Shown here piece after piece: positions 1 through 10,625 of a stretch of 64,000 nucleotides of DNA. Under the pieces are notes generated by a model. The model was given only the letters and a program-made list of their open reading frames with translations, made no database searches and was not told where the DNA came from. This DNA comes from Rhexocercosporidium sp. MPI-PUGE-AT-0058. Its lineage: Eukaryota; Ascomycota; Leotiomycetes; Helotiales. The stretch lies in assembly GCA_020746875.1 (NCBI GenBank), contig JAGTJL010000007.1:2170001-2234000 (forward strand), read 5' to 3'. Positions within the stretch are counted from its first letter, which is position 1. The number at the start of each line of letters is the position of its first letter. A program made the translations under genes and the position numbers.

Positions 1-143
1 CACTTCCGTCTTTGTGATACATGCCGGGGTCTTTGCTTCAGCTGCCAGACACAATCCTATCCAAAGTCTCTAGCAACAAGGAATCCTCCAAATTGAATTA
101 TCCAGTTCTACCATTCTTCTCGCGCATCAAACCATTCATGACC

Positions 144-792
144 CTAGTCATCTTCCTCGGGAGATCCAGGGATAGCTACATTCTCAATAACGGGTTTATC
201 CCGGTCCTCGATAATTACGCTGGCCTTCACTCTGTTGTTGTCTTGCTGACTCTCCAAGGCACCACCTCGATTCTCATCGTCATTGATCTCAACTGCTGCG
301 ATGTCGCCAACAACTCCTTCGTACTCAGTAGTCTCGTTAAGTATTGAGCTATTTTAAGATGTATTGTCCTCGTCCTGATTAAGGTCGATTTTTGCAATCT
401 CTTGAGTAGCCTCCTCAGTGGCAAGGTCTCGGCCTAGCTCTTGGTCTTCTTGTCTATCGGCGTGTTGGTCTACAACATCTCTGCTGCTGGAGCCACTGCT
501 GATATTGTCTGCAGCCCCGGGACTATGAAATTCGCTACATTCCTCTGCGATAGTAGTGTCCATCTGGTCTTGGGTCTCCATCGCTGGCAAGCACTTCCCG
601 AATGACATAACTGGCCGTCAGGTCGATGCAACGACAGCATTCGACTAGCATTGGCATCTCCAAAGTAGATGGCCCAGCGCATATAGCGTATTGAAGTTGC
701 AATTGGGATGTGTCTGAGCGGCGGTGGCAGCAGCTGAGTTCTTCAACTTCGAAGCAGCCGCAAGTATAGACAATGGCGGTTTCGGTACACAT
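144..792 (-). pseudogene. Small Cys-rich MC/CGC family protein, copy A (possibly disrupted)
   Basis: Function unknown. The likely start at 792 gives MCTETAIVYTCGCFEVEE, the same opening pattern (MC-x-ET, CGC, E-V) as the copy at 2588-3390. A second Cys cluster (ECCRC) follows about 40 residues later. The first frame closes at 535. An acidic frame consistent with the rest of the protein is open from 617 to a TAA at 354-356, and after that stop stays open in the same frame to a TAG at 144-146 (69 codons rich in E, D and N). A 43-nt intron (about 600-558, GTCATT...CCAG) would join the first two frames in phase, but it has no clear branch site. Otherwise a frameshift plus an in-frame stop must be assumed. 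An earlier in-frame methionine at 936 exists, but the family pattern favours 792. Confidence 0.45.
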
Positions 793-1669
793 TGTGAGTG
801 TATGTGGAGGGTTGGAAGGATTTGCAGTAGGAGTATTGTTCGCAGTTGAAGAGGAGCTCAGTCTTTCCGGTTTCTTGAAGTCAACTGAAGACCAGCTAGT
901 CCGTCGAGAACTCGCGCAGTCCCCAATAAATGGCATTTGTCGCTTGGTGCTACAGCTTAAGCGAGTCTGCTCAGCCCGTTAGCGTGATCCAGGATCAACT
1001 ACTCTTGACAGGCGCCCGTGAGTTCTCAACTGTGAGTCAATGCAGGTGCTTCTTAAGATTTAATGCGCATTCGCTAAAGTAATGCAGCCTCACAGGGCAT
1101 CTTTAAGTGTCGAGGCGGTTTACTCGCGCTCACCCGTCGCTAGGATAAGGGGTTAAGCGATCAATCAATCCTCCTCCGCGACAAAATTGGGTACCAGCCC
1201 CATCAGGATTCTGCGACAATTCAGAGAAGTGTGTAACAAAACTAGACATTAGGAGAGCGAGGTAGATTTTTTTTTTTTTTTTTTTTGGCTTCTTGGCTAG
1301 ATTTATAGTAACCAGCCTCAACTTTGGATAAGGCGCGATAATAGGTAAACAAAGAAAAGCATGGTAGTGGCGGCACAAGTCTGAAAGCTTCATGGACGAT
1401 CGGCGGACAAAATTATCAACGCAATAGAATCAATTACGATTGACTTCTCCACAGCATTGCGCATCACATTCTTCAATATATATACACGGACCGCGCTGAT
1501 GTCTCCATTTCACAAATTCGCCGAGTAGACGCGTAAGCTGAGCGAATAACCACTGTCAGCATAGCTAAAGCAAAAAAAAGAGGCATACCCCGTCAACACA
1601 AGCTGGCTTAATGGAACAAGTAACAATGCACTGTTTAGAGCCCTGTTCTTTCCCATGCGTCCAAGCATA
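793..1669. other. Intergenic, no gene seen
   Basis: No supported coding frame. A homopolymer run of about 20 T lies at 1267-1286. Confidence 0.5.
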
Positions 1670-2078
1670 TTAACCCTTGATTCTCTGTCTATAGAACCAC
1701 ACCTGAGCCTCCCGACTTCCGTAATTGACCTCATCCCCTTTGCTAACCCGCTCGATGCTTTCCCGCGTAGTGATGCATTTCTTGCATGTATTTTCATCGA
1801 ACCGAACGACGTGAGAATGAATTGAGGTCAGCGCGTTCTGTTTGGTGACGGAGAAGGCGGGGATGAGCTTGCATTGCGGTAGCACCATGTAAATCCAGAG
1901 TCAGCGTTTAATCTTCTCTGTCTAGTCATACATTTCGATGCGCTGGCCTACGCTGAACCATCTTCCCAGCCATTAGAGCGCGTAGAGCGATCTCTGAGTA
2001 AAAATATGGTAAGGAGAAGGCTTGCTCACTGTTCCATGTACTGCAACCGCAGGAGTACTGGATCGTTTGGCCACACAT
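1670..2078 (-). CDS. Small Cys-rich MC/CGC family protein, copy B
   Basis: Function unknown. Reading from 2078, the protein opens MCGQTIQYSCGC, matching the MC-x-x-T-...-CGC start of its two neighbours. A phase-consistent model has exon 1 at 2078-1932 (49 codons), an intron at 1931-1868 (64 nt, donor GTATGA, branch GCTGAC, acceptor AAG) and exon 2 at 1867-1670, giving 114 aa. The second exon carries the CxxC pair (ENTCKKC) seen in the same relative place in copies A and C. A stronger-looking donor (GTGAGC) lies earlier in exon 1 but gives the wrong phase, so the boundary is uncertain. The protein has no signal peptide. Cytoplasmic zinc binding by the Cys pairs is only inference. Confidence 0.5.
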
Positions 2079-2587
2079 CTTGCTTTTCGCGTGGTTTTGA
2101 ATATCGTGTTGGTATTGTGTGAAGGAAGATAATAGCTGCGTGTTTTGGGCGGTTCAGATGATGTCCAATTATTTTTACTGTAGGACGTGCGTTGCGATGG
2201 TCTTGGAGAGAATTTATCTAGATCGCGAGCACTTGACAAGTGCCACAGGCTAGGCAACATATCGACATCTCGGTTACTATAAGTTGCCAAGACTTCAAAG
2301 CCGCACGTTATCAACGTGTATATTCCATGAATGGTTAGAAATATGTGAGAGTCACGGGACGGGGCGAGAACAAAACAGAAGCTAACTGATTTTGAGAAAT
2401 CGCGTAGATTTGATTTCTTAATTGCGAAAACTCTTTCTCTGCCGTATGCGGGCATTTTCTCCAGCGACGAAACACCCAAATACGTCCATCAAAGCCCCAA
2501 GCTCTCGCAATCAGTTGTATCACCCCTCCTAGAAGCCCCACATGCATGGCAAAAACAAAGAAGAAAAGAAGCACGGCAAAAACAGCC
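2079..2587. other. Intergenic, no gene seen
   Basis: Region between copies B and C. The long minus-strand frames here only read through the antisense of other features, and I see no supported gene. Confidence 0.4.
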
Positions 2588-3390
2588 TCAAACGGACTCA
2601 GACTCCAACAACTCATCCACCAAAGGAGCGTCCATCTCAGTACCTTCTCCTTCATTTTCTCCTCCACTCTCTTCGTCTTCATCATCCTCGCCCTCGTCAT
2701 CCTCATCGTTCTCCTTAGTAGCAGCGGCACTAGCAACACTACTCTCACCAAAAGCCGTACCGAAAGCAGCGCGAGAAGCCACGAAGTTCTTGCGCATTTC
2801 CACGATTCTCCAGGCCATGTACTCGCTACCATTTCCCTCGGTAGCATTCTCCTCGGAATTCTTCTCGGTTGTCTCAATTTCCTTTCCCTTTCTATCCATC
2901 CTCGCATTATTGTACTTGCTACCAGAGAAAGTAGCGAAGCCCTCAAACTCCTCCTCCTCCTCCTCCTCCTCCTCCTCCTCCTCCTCCTCCTCCTCCTCTT
3001 CTTCTTCTTCTTCTTCTTCTTCTTCTTCTTCTTCTTCTTCTTCTGGAGAAGCAGCAGCGAGGCCGATCTCCTTGGTACAGTGAATGCATTTGGCGCGGAC
3101 TCGTCCAACGTTGATGGTGGGGTTCGTGGGGAGGTTCTTGGGGTGGGCGGCGTCTGTTGGGAGAGGGGGGGAGTTAGCAAGTACTGCGCGGAGGATTTTG
3201 GAAGAAAACGAAGATTAAGGAGACAAAACATGGCTTTGAAGAACCTTCAACAATTCTCATGGGAACAGGGGAAATCTGGGCTCTCCTATTACTTACTATG
3301 GGTCCAGGGGAAAACGGTGTGCTCACAGAATCGGATCTGTTGAACTTCCTCGCAGCCGCAAGCAAAACGAACACGAGTCTCCCAGCACAT
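2588..3390 (-). CDS. Small Cys-rich MC/CGC family protein, copy C, with 32-residue glutamate run
   Basis: Function unknown. Exon 1 is 3390-3297 (31 codons plus one base), the intron is 3296-3154 (143 nt, GTAAGT donor, TTGCTAAC branch, CAACAG acceptor) and exon 2 is 3153-2588, giving 219 aa. The protein opens MCWETRVRFACGCEEVQQ, then has a Cys/His stretch (RFCEH), a second CxxC (AKCIHC) near residue 55, an uninterrupted run of 32 Glu, a conserved-looking core containing MAWRIVEMRKNF and a very acidic C-terminus. The splice phase restores all of this in one frame, so it is probably an expressed gene. The same DNA also gives long Lys/Arg and Ser frames, which are simply the repeat read in other frames. 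It is the best preserved of the three family members here. Confidence 0.7.
2948..3043. repeat. Coding trinucleotide microsatellite (GAG)17 (GAA)15
   Basis: On the minus strand 17 GAG codons (2998-2948) are preceded by 15 GAA codons (3043-2999), with no other codon between them. The sharp block boundary suggests two separate expansions. It encodes the Glu run of copy C. Confidence 0.95.
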
Positions 3391-4314
3391 CTTGGTTGTT
3401 GGAGGGGGTGGTTTGTGGTGATTTGAGAGGGGTTATTGGTGATTTGGTATGAGGTTGACTGGATAGATTGGAAGCAGAGTTAGCCATTTGCAATTGGAAG
3501 GGTTCAAAGTTGGGGAGGAGAAGAAGTTTCTACTTTTGCAGTGATGAGGGAGGTGGAATAGAATAGCAAATTAAGCTTGAGACCTACTTGTGTTCTTGGG
3601 TTTTGGTGGAGTTTGGAGATGTTGATGTTGAAGTTGAGGATATTCGAATGGCTGTTCAGGTTTGAGAGCGAAGGAATATCTCTTGAAGAGGTGACGCCAA
3701 AGTTTCAGGCCACTGCGTTTTCAAAAACTGTGTCAATTAGGCTAACATTCTCATTCACCAAAAGCTTCAAACTCGAATAGATGAAGATGGAAGCCAGATG
3801 GCTGTGGGTGGAATGTCATCTGGTTGCGTTACTGGCGCGGATATTCAATTGAATATCCATTTAGAGGTGAAAATAGGTACCCACTTGTCTTCCTTATATG
3901 TAGCTTCTTATCTAGATCTATAAAGATAGCCACGATCAAAGGAATTTTATCATCATCTTCCTTTTCATTAAAGAAAAGTTTCTGGGTACGAGACTAGAAG
4001 CCTATAGCTCTGACAAAGATTGACGAAAAAAGATCCAGCTTGCATAGAAAGTGTCACGCCTGTTCGACAGTTCAGTTTGACGGGAGCCATCAACAAACGA
4101 TTTGGTCATTCCTTTGATTCCACGAACAAGACGCGATCCCATGTGGAGGAAGCAAGGGCCGTAGCTCAGAGAAAACGCATCGTGATTGAGGCTAGGATCT
4201 CTATGCCATGGCGGCAATGACTGGTTTCCCTTTGATTGACACACACGTATTCCCATGTCTTATAACGAATGGCAGATCCATTCCACTCCTAGAAGTTTTG
4301 CAAAGCTCATATAA
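3391..4314. other. Intergenic, no gene seen
   Basis: Presumed promoter of copy C and 3' flank of the Zn2Cys6 gene. Short frames on both strands have no family resemblance. Confidence 0.4.
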
Positions 4315-6607
4315 TCAGCTGGTTCCATCCCAGCCCGACCAAGTAAGCCAAGGCTCAGACCCAGTCGTTTGGTCAGTAAAGTAGGAAAAACTCTCTGGAA
4401 TCTCCATTGAATACGACAACGAATCCATCAAATCATCAACAGAAGACTCGAACAAACCCCCCTGCCCTTGAGCCAATCCCGGATTGGAAGTTGAAGACTG
4501 CCAGGACAGGTCTGGCTGCTGAATGGGCTGGGGATTCGATGGGATACTGCTAGTAGGCCGAGATTTGCGAGAGACATGTATCGTCCCGATGAGGGCGAGA
4601 TGGAGAGTTATCTTCTGGTTTTCGGAAGTTTGGGCCTGCATGAGCAGTGAACGCAGTGAGCAAATCGAGTCCGCTGCCTGCCGCGCAAAGCCCCCCGCAG
4701 CCCCAGCCGCCGCGAACCTCATCGTGTCAACAGCTTTGTCAACCAAATCCAAGGTAGACTTTGTATCAACACTCTGGAAGAACGGTCCAGAAGAATACGA
4801 GCCGCGACAAACAGCCAGGAGCAAGAAGACTATGCCAGTGAATGCTTGCAGATCTAGCACCCGGTTTGCGAAGAAGCCGCGGGCAAGAAGAGGTCGTAGA
4901 AAGATGTAACGCTTCGTCAATTCTTGCGCCGCACCCAAGCAGGTAATGAAGTTGAAAGCAAAATCGCGGCCATCATATTTCAAGGCTAGCTGTAGATGTA
5001 TCCGAATTATGAGATACTGTTGCCAGTACTGAAGAATGGCATAGATATTGAAATCGGGCCAATCGATCCTCTGCCAACCTTTTGGCGTGAGGCTATCCAA
5101 AGTACGCATTTGTTGGTCGGTTTCAACCACGACTTGAAAAACTTCCTCCAGGGGCCGCCCGGCTTGGATGAGATTGTCTATTTCGAGAATTCGAGTTGCC
5201 GTTTCTATGATGGCGCATTGATAAGCTCCAGCATCGACCTGACCATTAGCATCAATAAGTGGTAGTTTTGGAAGAGGATAGTTTGCTGTTGCCAGAGGTA
5301 AAGACCACATGAGCGACTGTATTCTGTCGATTGCACAGATTGAGGTCCATACTTCGGCTTTCGATTTCCAAGAGGCTACAACAGAAGTGTTTGCAGTTGG
5401 TTTTGGGCCCTTATGTCCTGAGAGCATCGATTCTTCGTACTTGGCTAAAGCTGTTACTGCTCGTGGTAGACCGTTGAGCTCTGCCAGAGCGACAATTCGA
5501 CGGACTATTAGCCACATTTTGCTCACTGGTGCATTTCCGAGATGGCTTGAAGTTGCCTGGTTAGCATACATAGACATGGAACCGAAGATGACATGATAGC
5601 CTGGCACTTACAGTCGGAGATAGAGCAGTGACGTTCCAATACCATCCAGAGTCCCAGCCAAAACGTCATCATTAACCACAACACGCTCAACCAAGTCATT
5701 CACGTCCTTGATAAAGACTGGGACATCTCGAATCCTGTCAGGCGAGTCACCTTGAAAATCATCTGGAAATTGCTGGATTGTCATAGCTACTGCGACAAGC
5801 AGAGAAGCAACCTCAAGTAGTTCACCGTTTGGTGATTTCGACTTGTCATAGTGAGCCAGTAGATCTTGACCGCTCCTCATGATATTCGTCTGTGGGAAGA
5901 GTGCGTTATATGCGGCCAGCCATGGAGATGCATATGCCACCACCCTCAGCATAACTTCTCTCGATGGCATCAGTTTCCGGAAGTAGGAGATACTATGAGA
6001 ATGTTTGGCATTTGGATATTGGCGAGAGACTGTGAGTGATCCATGGGACTCAGAGTCGAGCAGTCCATTGTCGAAAAGATTCAGGAGATGACTGGGTGTA
6101 TTTTGAGTAGTCATTCCGGAGTCATCAGAATCAAAGTCTTCGTCTTCATCGCTCCGATCGTCGATTGGGGACTCCACAGGCTGCCGAGCCTCTACCCCAG
6201 ACAGCATAAGTAGATTTGAATGAGCACCAACATCACCAGAACTAACTCTTCCTTCTAACTGCCGTACTACATTCCAGAGACTTGATACCTCATCCTCTAG
6301 ATGTTTCAGGCGAGCTCGAGAAGTTCCTGATACGGTCTCGGCTGTCCGTCTCATGCGCAACTGTACTTCGCAAGTCTTTCGCCGGGCAAGGCATCCTTGG
6401 CATGCCGTCGCTCCTTCAGATGGCCATACACAACGAACTTTTCGATGTCTGCCTAGATGTTATCAGTTCATGAGCAGCGGGTCAGAAGAGAGCCTGTTCC
6501 CCAAACTGACATTCTGTACAGCTCCTTGTGCCCTTGCGCACGCTTTTCGCTGGCCTTTCTGCGATCCCAACAGCCGGTCCATCGTGTTGCACGGAGATAT
6601 CAGACAT
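4315..6607 (-). CDS. Zn2Cys6 fungal-specific transcription factor
   Basis: Nuclear DNA-binding regulator of the Gal4 type. Exons are 6607-6511, 6452-5612 and 5545-4315, giving 722 aa. Introns of 58 nt (GTCAGT...CTAG) and 66 nt (GTAAGT, branch GCTAAC, acceptor AAG) both keep phase. The first intron splits the zinc cluster: after splicing it reads SCTECRHRKVRC...ACQGCLARRKTC, with the six Cys at about residues 30, 33, 40, 50, 53 and 60 in the canonical C-x2-C-x6-C-x9-C-x2-C-x6-C spacing. A leucine-rich dimerisation helix follows (LKHLEDEVSSLWNVVRQLEG, about residues 77-97). An acidic linker comes next, and then the fungal transcription-factor homology region (LYLRLHLGN...VSKMWLIVRRIVALA). Target genes are unknown. 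The DUF3112 gene lies 0.8 kb away, divergently transcribed. Confidence 0.92.
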
Positions 6608-7421
6608 TCTAAATCTAATTTTCAGAGATTCTTGGTGCGAGTTTGGGAATGTTCGGGTCTCGGATGTGTCGAGTAAAATGCCGAGGTCGCGATCTCAGCC
6701 GAGAAGAATACAGGATATTCCGCTACAATGCCACGACGTTATGTCGTGGACAAGAGGTGCATCTTGAATCAATCTGGGACAATTTCGGACTGAAGTAGTG
6801 AAGCTCGGCCTTTGGAAGGCCGTCGGATTTCAGATCCCTAGGATGGATCATGGCTTTTGGAGGTCTCAAGTGCTTACTAATCACTTTTGCCATGTCTTGG
6901 CCCGGAACGGAGACCGAAATCTCGCTAAGCGAATGAAAAGGGGCTGAGCGCCAGGCGAGTCTTCTGTTTTTCCTCCGCGACGGAAGCCGAGATGAAGGAT
7001 TCCTCTTCCAATTGGCTTACTTACCGAATGATACATCCCAATCCGGCCATGGTCCTGTACCTACGCAATGGAAATGTCCATTTGCATTGAATTGGAAATC
7101 TGTTTGGCTCCTGGATGTCAGTGCAGCCTCCTCTAGATCCTGGCCTGGCAAGAATGGCGTTAAAGAACATTTCAGCTCTAAAGTCCAGTCTAAAGGCCGA
7201 ATGACCGACCTGCTCTTGGTGTTATATCTAACCTACAGGTACGATATGTAGTACTTCAAAGATCTCACCACCACCGTCGAGACAGAGATTAGCCAGCCAG
7301 CCATTAACGCTTCAATTCCCTCAGATCTAAGCAGACTTGTGGCTATTGGGAAACTAGCTACTGATTGTCCTGCTATTTAACTTCCACTTCACTTTCGACC
7401 GTACCCCCACAAGCATCGACA
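6608..7421. promoter_or_regulatory. Divergent intergenic region
   Basis: About 0.8 kb between the divergent Zn2Cys6 gene and the DUF3112 gene, so it must hold both promoters. I see no other gene and no element I can name. Confidence 0.4.
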
Positions 7422-8457
7422 ATGGCTCAAGCTCAAGCATCAAACAATGGGGTAGGTCTCTTTACTCCCTGATGCAAGCACTTACTAACATATCTCCTTA
7501 CAGCCACCCTACATCCCAACCGCCATCGCCATGGTCGGTGGCCATCCCACCCCCTCCCTCGACGTCCCAATCTGCGCTGTCTTCCTAGCCCTATACGTCC
7601 TCGGCGCCATAGGCAACATGGCCATCTTCCAAATAAACCGACGCCACGGCCACAAGTTTCTGATGTCCTGGGCAATGTTCGGGTTCTGCATGGCGCGCAA
7701 CGCAACCTTCGTCCTCCGCATCGTATGGGCATACAGACTGGACAATGCAAGCCTCATCATTGCTGCGCAGATCTTCTCAGCAGCTGGTGTGTTGATCGCC
7801 TATATTGTCTTGCTTCTCCTCTCGCTACGCCTACTACGAGCTACACATCCAGAACTGGGCTGGAACCCTAACCTGAGAAAGGCATGCAAGGCCTTGTATA
7901 TTCTGCTTTTCATTGCGTTTGTGTTGACGATATCGTTCACCATCGAATCATTCTATACACTCAATCCGAAAACCAAGAATGTTGCTCTCTGGGTCCAACG
8001 ATCGTCTTCTCTCGTCATGCTCCTCTTCAACATGGTCTCACTCATCATCCTTTCGCTCTCCATCTTCCTTCCTCGCACCTCGCCACCAGAGAACTTCGGC
8101 ACCGGATCACTCAAGACCAAAACTATCCTCTTGAGCACGATGATGTTCTTCGTGCTCTTTATCATCGGTTTCCGTTTCGGTACAGCCTGGACATCTCCTC
8201 GGCCAGCAGCACAGCCTGCTTGGTTCGACTCCAAGCCAGCGTTCTACATCATTGAGTTTGCGTTCGAAATTGTGGTTATTTATATGTTGCTTCTGACGAG
8301 GTTCGACCGTATGTTCTGGGTTCCGAATGGAAGTGCTAAGGCGGGTGATTATCAGATGTGGAACGGAACTCAGAAGAATGAAGGTGAGAGGTTGGCTAGT
8401 TCAGGAGAGGACAGTGTCTTACAGTTAAAGACATACAACAGTACGTCGGCGCGGTAG
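7422..8457 (+). CDS. DUF3112 seven-helix membrane protein
   Basis: Integral membrane protein of unknown function, with a family architecture like seven-helix receptors. Exon 1 is 7422-7451 (MAQAQASNNG), the intron is 7452-7503 (GTAGGT...TTACAG) and exon 2 is 7504-8457, giving 327 aa. The spliced N-terminus runs PPYIPTAIAMVGGHPT then LDVPICAVFLALYVLG, which is how DUF3112 proteins start. GHKFLMSWAMFGFCMARN after helix 1 is also typical. About seven hydrophobic helices are visible. The C-terminal tail of about 50 residues is polar. Family assignment is from recognised sequence pattern; ligand and role are not known. Confidence 0.88.
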
Positions 8458-8833
8458 ACCAGTCCGAATTAGTTGATGTGGGCGATGAGAGTTTTTAGAT
8501 TTAGCCCTCGCTCGGCTAAACAGCAGCGTACCTGTAATTAACAAATATGTATTGTAATGAATGACATCCAACGGAAGATATCAAAGTAGTGACCGTGAAT
8601 ACCATTACAGACTATGGAGACACGCAGTGGAAAAAGGGGAAGGCTGATGTCAACTTAACTCAGAAAAGGAAAAAAGAAAAAAGTGAGGACATTGTCTAAC
8701 AAGATGGACAATCTTAGGAGAGGATCAAGCATCGAATTGTAGCATTATATACAGTAATAAATCAGCTACAGCAAAAACGGTCTATCTAGAAATTTTCATA
8801 TCGTTCCAAGAGCGGAATCTGATCATATGACTG
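8458..8833. terminator. Convergent 3' region
   Basis: About 375 bp between two convergently transcribed genes; it holds both 3' ends. No distinct polyadenylation signal is identified. Confidence 0.4.
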
Positions 8834-10625
8834 CTATGCGGCATCCTTCGCCAGAGCGGCCTCATCTAAGCTGACCAATCTAGGACCCTGGTAATCCCCC
8901 TGTCTCCAGAACCAGAACCCGGCAACGAACAAAGTCAATCCACCCGTAATCAACGACGACCAGTTCATAACCGCGATACTGAAAGGTGCGGAGTAAGGGA
9001 AGCAGAAGATGACGATGAATGCAACTATGTAAACGCAGCTGATGCCGTTGACAATGTAGCCGATGGCGCCGTGCATCCAGAACCAGCCGGGCTGGATGTT
9101 CTTGCGCCCACTGATGAGATGGGGGAGGATGGCGGAGAGGTAAGAGAGCGTCGAGAGGATGATGAAGGATCCGACGAAGGCGTTGAATGCAACTGTTGAT
9201 CCAACGTAGATGCATCCCAGGACTGTGCAAATAACACCGCAGAGAAGAGTTGCGTTGAAGGGGTTGTGGAAGATGGGGCTGACGGTTGCGAAGAATGGTG
9301 CGAATGGAGTGGCGTTATCGCGGGACAGGGTCCAGAATGTTCTTCCTGCTGTGATGTAGCATCCAACGCAGGTTACGAAGGTTGGTAGGAAAGTCACAAC
9401 CAAGAGTCCGACAGCTCCGGCGTCAGTTCCAGTGGCTTGACGGTATATGTAAGCTAATGGGAAGACGGAGGCTTGCTCGAAAATGGCATCCAGGTCCTGG
9501 ATGGAGTAGAAGAGCGAGATCAGGTAGAAGAAGGCTGTCATAAATCCAATAGCGAATTGGAACAGCATTGCCTTGGGGATGTTGCGACTGGGGCTTGGAG
9601 GTTGTTAGTAGGCCTTTTTTGCATATAAAAATACGGATGACTTACTTTGGGATCTCCTCAGCAAGATGTGACACACAATCCGGAGTTCCAACAGCGAACG
9701 CTCCATTGAGCATGCCCGCGACGAAGACGAATCCATCACTGCTGTACCCTGCCATGTTCTGCCATTCCTTCCAGACGAATTCGTTGGATGCATGTCCGAC
9801 ACCATTGACAGTGGGCATTGCAGCACAGACAACGATACAAACGAAGACACCGGCAATGATGAGGAATCCACCGACATTGCCAACCATGGGGAGAGCTCTG
9901 TTACCGAACAGAACGATGAAGCAAGCAAGCCATGTGCAAATCACGTAGCTGACGAAGGTGTGCCATGGCTTAGGTATGAACGCCGGGTGGAAGATGGCAT
10001 ACATGGACACTGTCTGGTTGGCCAGAATACTCGAGATCGATGCAGCGCCGAAGACCCAAGCGAGGAAGTTCCACCATCCTGCAAAATATCCACATGGACG
10101 ACCATATCTTCCAGCAGTTACTGTGGCCCAATGGTAGACTATTGGATGTTAGCGAGGAATATTGAACAATTTTCGTGGTATTTATTACCTCCACTTGATG
10201 ATGGCATAGCTGAAGCCAGCTCCGCGATCGAGGCAGCAATCAGCCAGTAGCATACTGAGACTGCGATGCTATTCCCAATTAGCTTCAGGCCCGCCGTCAC
10301 GGCCACCAAAGATACTCACAACTCATAGAGAACACCCGGAGGCCCGCCATTGTAGATAGCAACAACCTAATTCTGTTAGTCTTAGACTTCCCGTTTAGAG
10401 TCAAACATGACTTACCACACTGCCTCCAATAGCAACCCAAGTGTTGCCAGTCGTGATAGCGACTGCGCACAGACTGAGCAGCGAAAAGTTACGCTCAAGC
10501 TCTTGCTTGTGTCCGGAAGGGTTGATTAGTGTTTCTACAGAGTGCTCAGGCGATCGTGGGGGTGATGATGGCCCATTGGATGATTTGGCGCTCAAGACCG
10601 TACTGTCCTGCTTTTCGTGTTCCAT
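8834..10625 (-). CDS. APC-superfamily permease, choline/GABA (HNM1-like) type
   Basis: Plasma-membrane transporter of the amino acid-polyamine-choline superfamily. Five exons (10625-10416, 10366-10320, 10268-10189, 10138-9646, 9587-8834) join in phase to 527 aa, the usual length. The N-terminal cytosolic tail leads into ERNFSLLSLCAVAITTGNTW, the substrate-site helix of the choline/GABA permease subfamily. NGGPPGVLYE, ELASAMPSSSG, a Trp-rich loop (WNFLAWVFGAAS) and about 12 hydrophobic helices follow. Substrate cannot be decided from sequence: fungal relatives carry choline, GABA or other amines. Introns cluster in the first third. The gene converges on the DUF3112 gene. Confidence 0.9.

Noticed and set aside
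2335..3343. Long Lys/Arg-rich, Ser-rich and Leu/Phe-rich frames over the TCC/TTC repeat
   Set aside because: They are the trinucleotide repeat read in other frames. The poly-Glu frame is joined by a phase-correct intron to a conserved start.
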